A stretch of DNA of 8,504 nucleotides from Pseudomonadota bacterium (GCA_003242355.1 QGUH01000107.1:1-8504); one strand, 5' to 3'. Numbered from the stretch's first letter, positions 1 to 6,406 are shown. The notes: generated by a model not told the origin, from the sequence alone. Translations and numbers: made by a program.

Positions 1-1
1 A

Positions 2-934
2 TCCATGAGCAGCAACGGCGGCTCGATGGACGGCAACGGCGGATCCATGAGCAACGGTGGCGCGATGGACGGTAGCGGCGGCAAAGCCCAGGGCGGTGCG
101 CCCGCGACGGGCGGCTCGTCGAGCGGTGGAACCGCGTCGGGAGGCAGCAATGGCGGCTCGTCGTCGGGTCGCTGCTACAAGGCGACGCGCCTGTGGTTCG
201 AGGACTTCGAGCTCGGCGACTACTCGCGCTGGACCTCGAAGACCTACGACCGCAACTGGGGCAACGAGTGCCAGGACAACGGGATTTCGACGGAAAACCC
301 GCACACCGGCCAGCGCTCACAGCGCAACGAAATCACCTGCCCGTACACGAGGGAGGGCAATGTCCACCGCGGCTACGGTGGCCTCCAGTTCAATGGCGAT
401 CAGGTCGTACCGGCCTACACCAACACCGGCACGGGCATCAACGCCCGGTACGGTGTCGTCAACACCTTCCACAGCTATCTCGATAGCGACACTCGCTTCG
501 AGAACGGGACGTGGCTCAGCCTGTGGACGGTGAACAGCGCCTGCGACTGGTCCCACACCGTCTTGACGCTCGGGATCGAGGATTCCTCGAATCGCCTCGC
601 GGCGGCGCATTACCAGGAAGGTGGCGGAAGGCGCGAGTTCTTGCCGGGAGCACCGTCGTTCCCACGACGAAAGTGGGTGCGCGTGACGATCTACGTAAAC
701 TACCACGATCAGGAAATGCACGTGTGGCAGGACGGTAAGGAAGTCAGCCACGTCACGTTCAATCGCCCGAGCAACACCATTTGCCAGTGGCACTGGGGCC
801 TGTACGCGAGCGGCGACAACGACGACATCGTGCTCTACGAGGACGACAACAGCATCTGGAAGTTGAACGAGCGCTGGACGGACTTCTCCGTGGAGCCGTG
901 GTTCGACGGCGGCGTCGAAGCCTGCGACGACTGA
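2..934 (+). CDS. Exported protein with Gly/Ser-rich linker and jelly-roll (polysaccharide lyase-like) domain, 5'-truncated by window edge
   Basis: The frame is open to the left edge, so the N-terminus (probably a signal peptide or lipobox) is missing. The ATG at 5 lies inside a low-complexity linker and is probably not the true start. Counting from that ATG, residues 1-56 are a Gly/Ser/Asn/Met linker and residues 57-309 a globular domain. The domain opens with WFEDFELGDYSRW and has GQRSQRNE, KWVRVTIYV, MHVWQDGKEV and WGLYAS...IVLYEDD strands. This pattern is typical of concanavalin-like sandwiches, including heparin-lyase I/PF14099-type polysaccharide lyases and LamG-like lectins. Six cysteines (such as those in NECQ, ITCPY, SACDW, TICQW, EACDD) suggest disulfides and an extracytoplasmic location. 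A carbohydrate-binding or carbohydrate-cleaving role is inferred from fold-like features; I cannot assign catalytic residues. It converges on the TonB-like gene, with a hairpin between them. Confidence 0.8.
   Translation, partial: SMSSNGGSMDGNGGSMSNGGAMDGSGGKAQGGAPATGGSSSGGTASGGSNGGSSSGRCYKATRLWFEDFELGDYSRWTSKTYDRNWGNECQDNGISTENPHTGQRSQRNEITCPYTREGNVHRGYGGLQFNGDQVVPAYTNTGTGINARYGVVNTFHSYLDSDTRFENGTWLSLWTVNSACDWSHTVLTLGIEDSSNRLAAAHYQEGGGRREFLPGAPSFPRRKWVRVTIYVNYHDQEMHVWQDGKEVSHVTFNRPSNTICQWHWGLYASGDNDDIVLYEDDNSIWKLNERWTDFSVEPWFDGGVEACDD
5..85 (+). repeat. Degenerate tandem repeat encoding M-x-x-N-G-G-S units
   Basis: Four consecutive units of 21, 21, 18 and 21 bp begin with ATG at 5, 26, 47 and 65. 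They encode MSSNGGS, MDGNGGS, MSNGGA and MDGSGGK. The array is the visible start of the Gly/Ser linker of the jelly-roll protein and may extend left of the window. Such arrays commonly vary in copy number between strains. Confidence 0.7.
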
Positions 935-956
935 GCCGCTGCGATTGCGACTGCGA

Positions 957-991
957 AGCCCGCAATCCAGGCAGTGCCTGGGTTGCGGGCT
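957..991. terminator. Hairpin between convergent genes, probable bidirectional terminator
   Basis: The arms 957-971 and 977-991 pair over 15 bp, with a single G:U/mismatch position and a 5-nt loop (972-976). The hairpin lies 22 bp after the stop of the jelly-roll gene and 6 bp from the stop of the opposing TonB-like gene. It could therefore end both transcripts. There is no good T-tract on either side, so this is a stem-only call. Confidence 0.65.
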
Positions 992-997
992 GCTCTA

Positions 998-1957
998 TTA
1001 GTCGCGGATGATCTCTTCGCTGACGATGCGCGTGTGCACGACGCGCTGCTCGTTGCCCGACAGGTTGGCGAAATCGAAGCTTCCCTGGACGCTCGCGTCC
1101 TTCCGGCGCACGCTGATCGCACCGTCTTCGACCTTGGCGCCGCTCGGGCGCTGAACGCGCGCGAGCACTTCGAGCGTGACGGCGACCCCGCGCGTCCCCG
1201 GGGGAACACGCAGGAGGGTGCCTCGCAGACGCTCGCGCAGGAGCGAAAGCGCACGCGACCACTCCGTGGTGAGCCCCGAAACGAGCTCCACGTCGATGAT
1301 GCCGCCCCTTGCGTCGGTGGTGATACGAAACACCGCGCTGCCGCGAGTCGGTCCGCGCTCGCGCGCGGCGACGCTCAACGGACGAACGAGCGGTCCGCCC
1401 CGCGCCAGACCGAGCGCGACGTCGCGCGCGCTGATGTCGGCCTCGAGGCTCTGCTGAAGGCGCCGTGACGGCAGGTCCGACGCTTCTCCGCGCCGGGCCG
1501 CGTCGAGCGTGAGCAAGCGCCCGTCGAGACCGAGGTCGATCTTCTTCGCCGGCGCCCCCTCGCCATCGCCGCTTCCTCCCGCTCGTGCTTCGCCGCTGCC
1601 GCTTCCCTCCAGCGCGACGACGCCCGCTTCCTGCGAGTCGCCGCGCGCGCCCTCGGAAGCGCTCGGCTCGCCGCGCCGACGCGTTTCGAGGGCTTCGGGC
1701 GGGCGCTGGACGACGACGGAAGGCTCGGGGCTCGGCTCCGCTCGATCCGTCGGCGTGGGCTCGGGGAGCGGTTCGGGCAAGGGCTCGGGCGGCGGCGGCT
1801 CCGGAGAGCGCTCCTCGTCGGGCAACCATTCCACTTCGAGCTCGGTCGGTCGCGAAGCGACACCCGCATCCCGTTTCGGCGAGGTCCGCGACACGACGAG
1901 CACGAGTCCCGCGTGCAGCAGAACCGCCGCGACGAGGGCTCTGCCGAATCGCGACAC
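998..1957 (-). CDS. TonB-family energy transducer-like protein
   Basis: The 319-residue protein has the three-part TonB layout. Residues about 7-23 form one membrane anchor, with the histidine (H15) in ALVAAVLLHAGLVLV that TonB uses with ExbB. The serine four residues before it in the SxxxH motif is alanine (A11) here. Residues 52-79 are a Pro-Glu spacer for crossing the periplasm, followed by a Ser/Gly/Glu-rich stretch to about 140. Residues about 206-275 resemble the TonB C-terminal domain (GSAVFRITTDARGGI...VELVSG...W..AL..L). A 45-residue tail follows. The expected role is coupling the proton-motive force to an outer-membrane partner. No exbB, exbD or receptor gene is in the window, so the partner is unknown. 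The start is GTG, with no other in-frame start before the upstream stop at 2018 and no clear Shine-Dalgarno. The gene diverges from the beta-helix gene. Confidence 0.8.
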   Translation of the reverse strand: MSRFGRALVAAVLLHAGLVLVVSRTSPKRDAGVASRPTELEVEWLPDEERSPEPPPPEPLPEPLPEPTPTDRAEPSPEPSVVVQRPPEALETRRRGEPSASEGARGDSQEAGVVALEGSGSGEARAGGSGDGEGAPAKKIDLGLDGRLLTLDAARRGEASDLPSRRLQQSLEADISARDVALGLARGGPLVRPLSVAARERGPTRGSAVFRITTDARGGIIDVELVSGLTTEWSRALSLLRERLRGTLLRVPPGTRGVAVTLEVLARVQRPSGAKVEDGAISVRRKDASVQGSFDFANLSGNEQRVVHTRIVSEEIIRD

Positions 1958-2029
1958 GGCCCGAGCTTGGCGTCCGATCCGCGCGCGCGCAAGCGAGCAC
2001 GTTTCGCGGCGCGAGAATCACGCCGTCAC

Positions 2030-2055
2030 CGCTCGTTCCAATTCGAGAACGAGCG
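2030..2055. promoter_or_regulatory. 9-bp inverted repeat, candidate operator
   Basis: The arms CGCTCGTTC and GAACGAGCG are exact reverse complements separated by 8 bp (CAATTCGA). The element is 73 bp upstream of the GTG of the TonB-like gene and 180 bp upstream of the beta-helix start. Its position in a divergent spacer fits a dimeric regulator site, but it could also be an RNA hairpin in the leader of the TonB-like transcript. No regulator is identified. Confidence 0.4.
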
Positions 2056-2124
2056 CCGGATCGCGTCACGGCCACGGGGTCGGCTCGCACGAAAGTTTCG
2101 GTCCGGAATAGCTCCTCACCCAAC

Positions 2125-2138
2125 TGCGTTCGAACGCA
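2125..2138. promoter_or_regulatory. 14-bp perfect palindrome, candidate operator
   Basis: TGCGTTCGAACGCA is its own reverse complement and has no spacer, which suits a symmetric dimer-binding site better than an RNA hairpin. It shares GTTC/GAAC half-sites with the inverted repeat at 2030-2055, so both could be read by one regulator. It lies 97 bp before the TTG start of the beta-helix gene. Confidence 0.4.
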
Positions 2139-2222
2139 CCGACTCGTCAGAACTCGTTGCTTCGACGGCCGCGCCCTCACTTCGCGCGGCGTGTACGCAT
2201 GGCTGCGAGACGCGAGTTTGCG

Positions 2223-2229
2223 AAAGGAG
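2223..2229 (+). promoter_or_regulatory. Strong Shine-Dalgarno deciding a TTG start
   Basis: AAAGGAG is followed by a 6-nt spacer and TTG at 2236. It is the best ribosome binding site in the window and sits directly before a sequence encoding a good signal peptide. It therefore fixes the start of the beta-helix gene despite the weak initiation codon. Confidence 0.75.
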
Positions 2230-2235
2230 CAGTCA

Positions 2236-4047
2236 TTGGGAGCTTCCCGTTCAGTCATCGTCACATCCATCGTGTTTCTCGGTTCGACCACCGCGTTCGC
2301 GGCAGAAGCGAGGGCCGCCGCCGTGGAAGAGCCGGAAGCCTGTTTCGCCGAGGCCACGCCCGGCAACGGGTCGGAGATCGAAATCGGGCTCGAGACGAGC
2401 CGCGTCAGTGGCGTCGCCCCGTTGTCGGTGCACTTCGACGCGAGCGATACCCGCGCCCAAGGCGTCGAGCGTCCCTTCCACGAGCTGTCGTACTGCTGGG
2501 ATTTCGGTGACCCGGAGAGCGGAACCTACGAAACGACGGGTGCGTCGAAGAACCGTGCGAAGGGGCCCCTCGCCGCACACGTGTTCGAGAAGCCGGGAAC
2601 GTATCTCGTCACGTTGAGCGCGCGGGATCCGCAAGGACACGTCGCGACGCGCGCCGTGGAGATCCAAGTCGAGGACCCGGACGCGGTGTTCGCCGGTGAC
2701 GCGACGACCTGTTTCTCGAACGGCGGTGATTTCCGAGGGTGTCCGGCCGGCGCCGGACAGGTCACCACGTCGAGCCTGTCCGATTTGCGCGCCCACCTCG
2801 GCACGAATCGGCGGCTCTTGCTCCGCCGCGGTGACGTGTTCTGGGGCGCGCTCGACGTGAACGTCCCGGGCCCGGCGATGATCCGCGCCCTCGGGGAAGG
2901 CGACAAGCCCCGCATCGAAGGAGGCGGCGGGCGCGTCTTCTCGATGTCCGGTCCGAACCCACAGCTCGAGGATTTCCGCCTGGTCGACGTCGACATCGCC
3001 GGGTCGGGCAGCGGCACGGTCGGGCTCGAAATGCTCGGAAAGGCCACCGACGTCCTGTTGCTACGCGTCGGCTCGCGCAACACGGGCAACGCCATCCTCG
3101 CGTCCAAAGGAACGATCGATTACCTCATCAACGAAGGGCGTTCCGGTCAGGACCTGATCAGTCGGTTCACGATTCAGGACTCCGACATCGGCAACGGCAG
3201 CGGCGCACGGCCCTTGATCTTCGTTTCGGGCAGGCAGATCGCGATGCTCGGGAACCGGTACCACGACGCTGGCGAGCACGTGCTTCGCCTCACATGGGTC
3301 GAAGACACGGTGGTTTCGCACAACGACATGGGCGGCACGATCCCGACCAAGCACGTCGTGAAGCTGCACGGACCTGGCTACAACCAGCCGGGCATCGGCC
3401 GCGGGCAGTACACCGATCGCGTCTTGCTCTCGGACAACGTGTTCCGGGGCGGCGTGGACGACTGGACCGTGGCCATCACGCCGCAGAACGCACAATCCGA
3501 CGAGCGCATCCGCAACACGATCGTCGAGCGAAACCTGTTCCTGGACGGTCCGCGGGTTTCGTTGCCGCTCACCGTTTCGGGTGAGGACATCACCATCCGC
3601 GACAACATCATGGTGCGCGGTCAGCGGCAGAAAGCGACCTGCCTGGCCGTCGGGCGCCGCGGAGTCGAGCCCGCGTCGGCACGCGTTACCGTCACGCACA
3701 ACACGTGCTCCGCGCCGGGCGCCGACACCACTCTCGTTCAGCTCGACGGCGCAGCGTCCGACGTGACCGTCTTCAACAATCTCGTGACGGGCACGGAGAC
3801 GGGGCGCGTCGCGTCGCGCACGCCGAGCGCCGAAGGCCAGAACCTCTTCGTGGCGGGCGACACGGTGACGCCGGAGGCAGCCCTCGACCGCGCGACGGTG
3901 ACGCTCTCGCAGGCGAGCCCGGCCGTCGATGCGGGTGCCGCCGAGGCAGCGAGCGCGTGGGACTATGCCGGAAGGCTGCGTTCGGCAGACGGCGATGGCT
4001 CTTCCAGCGCCGAGCCCGACGTTGGCGCGCTCGAGTACCAGCCCTGA
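2236..4047 (+). CDS. Exported PKD-domain and right-handed parallel beta-helix protein
   Basis: From the TTG at 2236 the product is 603 residues. Residues 1-22 are a signal peptide with a hydrophobic core (VIVTSIVFLG) and an AFA cleavage site. Residues about 49-142 form a PKD domain: APLSVHFDAS, WDFGD at 88-92 and HVFEKPGTYLVTL at 115-127 are its hallmarks. Cys159 and Cys169 flank a short linker. From about 175 to the end, repeated strands with Asn/Asp turns form a parallel beta-helix, for example GNRYHDAG, SDNVFRG, ERNLFLDG, RDNIMVRG, THNTC and FNNLVTG. The C-terminus has the SPAVDAGA...PDVGALEYQP ending common in secreted beta-helix proteins. This fold often binds or cleaves polysaccharide, but no lyase or hydrolase active site is evident. 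The protein is probably extracellular or on the cell surface. The frame is open upstream to 1585, but that part overlaps the TonB-like gene antisense and has no start context. Confidence 0.85.
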   Translation: MGASRSVIVTSIVFLGSTTAFAAEARAAAVEEPEACFAEATPGNGSEIEIGLETSRVSGVAPLSVHFDASDTRAQGVERPFHELSYCWDFGDPESGTYETTGASKNRAKGPLAAHVFEKPGTYLVTLSARDPQGHVATRAVEIQVEDPDAVFAGDATTCFSNGGDFRGCPAGAGQVTTSSLSDLRAHLGTNRRLLLRRGDVFWGALDVNVPGPAMIRALGEGDKPRIEGGGGRVFSMSGPNPQLEDFRLVDVDIAGSGSGTVGLEMLGKATDVLLLRVGSRNTGNAILASKGTIDYLINEGRSGQDLISRFTIQDSDIGNGSGARPLIFVSGRQIAMLGNRYHDAGEHVLRLTWVEDTVVSHNDMGGTIPTKHVVKLHGPGYNQPGIGRGQYTDRVLLSDNVFRGGVDDWTVAITPQNAQSDERIRNTIVERNLFLDGPRVSLPLTVSGEDITIRDNIMVRGQRQKATCLAVGRRGVEPASARVTVTHNTCSAPGADTTLVQLDGAASDVTVFNNLVTGTETGRVASRTPSAEGQNLFVAGDTVTPEAALDRATVTLSQASPAVDAGAAEAASAWDYAGRLRSADGDGSSSAEPDVGALEYQP

Positions 4048-4070
4048 TTGCGGTCCGCGATCCCTGCGTG

Positions 4071-4102
4071 CGACGACCCGGAACGGCCGTTCCGGGTCGT
4101 CG
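4071..4102. terminator. Perfect 32-bp palindrome, probable terminator
   Basis: Positions 4071-4102 are an exact self-complement centred on GGCC, built from CGACGACCCGGAACGG and its reverse complement. As RNA this gives a very stable 14-bp stem with a 4-nt loop, and G:U pairs can extend it outward by two positions. It begins 24 bp after the beta-helix stop and would fold equally on the scpB-strand transcript. No T-tract follows, so a repeat-type (REP-like) element or protein-binding site is the alternative. Confidence 0.65.
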
Positions 4103-4275
4103 TGCATTCGGGCTCGAGCCGGTCATTCGTCGAGTTGAGCGATTCGGATGACACCGACGATGCACGTCCTGGACGACGACGAAGCGCATCCCTCCGCCCG
4201 CGAGGACGGCAGGCGAGGAGTGGACGAGAGCAAAATCGAATGCGGAAGAGGGTGCTCGTGTGACGAGATCCTGTT

Positions 4276-4296
4276 GAGGCGAAGCGTCATCGCCTC
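4276..4296. terminator. Small hairpin after scpB stop
   Basis: GAGGCGA (4276-4282) and TCGCCTC (4290-4296) are exact reverse complements with a 7-nt loop. On the leftward transcript the hairpin starts 9 bp after the scpB stop, as expected for a 3' end. The stem is short and has no T-tract, so the call is weak. Confidence 0.4.
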
Positions 4297-4305
4297 CCCC
4301 AGTCG

Positions 4306-6405
4306 CTAGTCGTCGTCGTCGTCCTCGTCTTCTTCCTCGTCGTCTTCGTCTGAATTCTCGTCGTCTTCGTCTGACTCGTCTTCGTCGGAATCCTCGTCGT
4401 CGTCGTCAGACTCCTCGTCTTCTTCCTCGTCTTCGTCTGACTCGTCTTCTTCCTCGTCGTCGTCGGAATCCTCGTCTTCGTCAGACTCCTCGTCGTCGTC
4501 AGACTCCTCGTCGTCGTCAGACTCCTCGTCGTCGTCGGAATCCTCGTCTTCGTCAGACTCCTCGTCGTCGTCAGACTCCTCGTCGTCGTCTGACTCGTCT
4601 TCGTCGTCAGACTCGTCTTCTTCCTCGTCGTCGTCGGAATCCTCGTCGTCCTCGTCGGACTCGTCGTCAGACTCGTCTTCTTCGTCGTCCGACTCGTGCT
4701 CGTCACCAGGCTCGTGGTCGCCAGACTCTTCGGGCGCGCCCTCGTCGGAACCGATCTCGGCCTCTTCGGCGGCCTCGATGCCTTCCCCACTTGCCGTAGG
4801 CTCGGCGCCTTCCTCTTCCGCCGCTTCGCCCGAGGGCGTCGCTTCGGCGGTTTGGTCACTCGGCTCCGCCGATTCGCCTTCCGAGGGGGCCTCCGACGGG
4901 AAGAGCGGCCCTTCGGGGGCGGCTTCTCCGGTCTCGCTCTCGAACGCTTGGCGAGACTCCTCGGTAAGCTCCGTGTACTCGCGCAACGTCGGCAAGTCAC
5001 GCAGGCTCTTCAAACTGAAGGACTCGAGGAACGTGTTCGTGGTTCCGTACAGAATGGGCCGCCCAGGCTCGTCCTTCTTTCCGATGATCCGGATGAGATC
5101 CCGCTCGAGCAGCCCTTTGAGCACGGGCCCCGAATCGACCCCGCGGATCTCGTCGACCTCGGGCCGCGTCACCGGCTGGCGGTAGGCGATGATCGCCAGG
5201 GTCTCGAGCTGCGCGCGCGACAACCGCACCGGACGGTGCTGCAAGAAGTGACGGACCTGCTCCGCATAGCGCGGGTTCGATCGAAACACCCAGCCGCCAG
5301 CGAGCTCTTCGAGCCGCATGCCCCGGTGCTGCGTCTCGGCTTGAATCTCTCGCAAGAGCTCCTCGGTGCGCTTCCGATCGATGCGCGCGGCGCGCGCCAC
5401 CTCCTTGAGCTCGAGCGGGCGATCCGAAACGAAGATCAACGCTTCGATCAGCCCCTTCAAGTAGGCGCCCGTGTCCTCTTCGACGTCTCCGTCGCTACGA
5501 GCTCCGAGCGCACTCTCGCTCTCCTCGTTCCCGCCGACGTCCTCGTCTTCTTCCGCGACGTCGCCTTCGAGCTCCTCTCCCTCTGCCAGCGCCTCGAGCT
5601 CGGACTGGATCGCCTCGCCTTCGCTCTCCCCCACGGCCTCGTCGTCCGCGGTGGCTCGTTCACCGTCGTCCGCTTCTCCTTCCGCGAGCGCCTCCTCGTC
5701 TTCCGCCGCCTCGTCCTCTGCAGCCCCCCCCGCCCATGCCGCGGCGGTCCCTTCCGAAGGTTCCGCGGGCGCGCCGTCATCGGCCCCGACATCCTGCTCG
5801 GCGTCGGCCGACGCCGTCTCGGCATCGGTCTCGAAATCCCCTTCGGCGTCGCCCTCCCCATCCGATTCGGTCTCGAAGGGCTCGGGGGGCTCGGCTTCCG
5901 ACTGAATCGACTCCGTATTCGGGCTCGACGCCGCCTCTTCACTGTCTGCGTCTCGGGTCGCGCGCCTCGATCGCTTCGACGAATGCTCCTCGCCGCCCGT
6001 CTCCCGCGCAGCACGCCCCGAAGCTCGCTTGGACGAACGCGTCGTCGCCGTCACACGCGGCGCCGCCTCTTCACTGTCTGCATCGCGGGCCGCGCGCCCC
6101 GATCGCTTCGACGAACGCGCCGCACGCTCCTCGCCATTCGCACCGCCGCCAGCTCGCCCCGAGGCTCGCTTGGACGAACGGGCCGGAGGGCTCGCGCTCG
6201 ACACCGTATCTTCGCCATCTACGTCCCGCGCCGCGCGCCCCGATCGCTTCGACGAACGCGCTGCACGCGCTGGAGCACTCGCGCTCGACGCGCGCTCTTC
6301 GCCGTTTGCGTCGACAGCAGTGCGTTCCGATCGCTTGGCCGAACGCGCCGGGCGCAACGGCGTCTTCGGCCGCGCTCGGCCGCTCGTTCGTTTGGTGCCT
6401 TTCAT
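4306..6405 (-). CDS. scpB: ScpB, segregation and condensation protein B, with giant charged extensions
   Basis: ScpB is the winged-helix subunit that, as a dimer, binds kleisin ScpA in the SMC condensin used for chromosome compaction and segregation. The family core lies at residues about 313-480. It is recognised by GAYLKGLIEALIFVSDRPL at its start, then ELAGGWVFRS, SRAQLETLAIIAYRQPVTRPE, the EIRGVDSG...L.RDLI turn, GRPILYGTT and SLRDLPTL. The protein is 699 residues; family members are usually near 200. Residues 22-157 hold six basic SSKR-type repeats, 165-311 are acidic, 481-571 are Ala/Glu/Pro/Ser-rich, and 572-699 contain only Asp, Glu and Ser plus Asn684. The frame is unbroken, so these are translated extensions and not an assembly fusion to another gene. 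The ATG is one base after the scpA stop and has its own GGAG site, so coupled translation is expected. Confidence 0.95.
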   Translation of the reverse strand: MKGTKRTSGRARPKTPLRPARSAKRSERTAVDANGEERASSASAPARAARSSKRSGRAARDVDGEDTVSSASPPARSSKRASGRAGGGANGEERAARSSKRSGRAARDADSEEAAPRVTATTRSSKRASGRAARETGGEEHSSKRSRRATRDADSEEAASSPNTESIQSEAEPPEPFETESDGEGDAEGDFETDAETASADAEQDVGADDGAPAEPSEGTAAAWAGGAAEDEAAEDEEALAEGEADDGERATADDEAVGESEGEAIQSELEALAEGEELEGDVAEEDEDVGGNEESESALGARSDGDVEEDTGAYLKGLIEALIFVSDRPLELKEVARAARIDRKRTEELLREIQAETQHRGMRLEELAGGWVFRSNPRYAEQVRHFLQHRPVRLSRAQLETLAIIAYRQPVTRPEVDEIRGVDSGPVLKGLLERDLIRIIGKKDEPGRPILYGTTNTFLESFSLKSLRDLPTLREYTELTEESRQAFESETGEAAPEGPLFPSEAPSEGESAEPSDQTAEATPSGEAAEEEGAEPTASGEGIEAAEEAEIGSDEGAPEESGDHEPGDEHESDDEEDESDDESDEDDEDSDDDEEEDESDDEDESDDDEESDDDEESDEDEDSDDDEESDDDEESDDDEESDEDEDSDDDEEEDESDEDEEEDEESDDDDEDSDEDESDEDDENSDEDDEEEDEDDDDD
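4309..4692 (-). repeat. Low-complexity tandem repeat encoding the Asp/Glu/Ser tail of ScpB
   Basis: These 128 codons encode 109 acidic residues, 18 Ser and 1 Asn. The clearest part is an 18-bp unit encoding SDDDEE/SDEDED. A 54-bp block at 4465-4518 is repeated exactly at 4537-4590, giving a 72-bp higher-order period (four units). Every unit length is a multiple of three, so copy-number change keeps the frame. Ser codons are 8 TCT, 5 TCC, 4 TCA and 1 TCG, with no AGC, unlike the TCG-rich N-terminal repeats of the same gene. Confidence 0.85.
5935..6342 (-). repeat. Six degenerate basic repeats in the N-terminus of ScpB
   Basis: Residues 22-157 of ScpB contain six copies of a SSKRSGRAARDxDxEE-like unit, with cores starting near residues 22, 51, 77, 98, 124 and 142. 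Spacing varies from about 18 to 29 residues. The unit pairs a Lys/Arg half with a short acidic half. The DNA copies share a segment coding Arg-Ser-Ser-Lys-Arg with TCG serine codons, indicating internal duplication followed by divergence. Confidence 0.75.
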
Positions 6406-6406
6406 C

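Larger units (their letters stand above)
1958..2235. other. Divergent intergenic region
   Basis: This 278-bp spacer separates the 5' ends of the TonB-like gene (leftward) and the beta-helix gene (rightward), so it must hold both promoters unless transcription enters from elsewhere. I see no convincing -35/-10 pair on either strand. It does contain two inverted repeats (2030-2055 and 2125-2138) listed separately. Open frames crossing it are unconvincing extensions of the flanking genes. Confidence 0.6.
4048..4305. other. Convergent intergenic region
   Basis: This 258-bp spacer lies between the 3' ends of the beta-helix gene and scpB. It holds the 32-bp palindrome and a smaller hairpin next to scpB. 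I see no gene in it; short frames here read through the palindrome and lack start context. Confidence 0.65.

Noticed and set aside
1585..2235. Upstream extension of the beta-helix open frame
   Set aside because: It is antisense to the TonB-like gene, Arg-rich and without a ribosome binding site; the TTG at 2236 has a strong one and a signal peptide directly after it.
759..2366. A 535-codon leftward frame across the jelly-roll end, TonB-like gene and divergent spacer
   Set aside because: The translation is Arg/Ala/Ser-rich without any fold signature and overlaps recognised genes in other frames; a GC-rich shadow.
4309..4692. CRISPR-like array
   Set aside because: The repeats are contiguous 18-bp units without unique spacers, and they lie in frame inside scpB.
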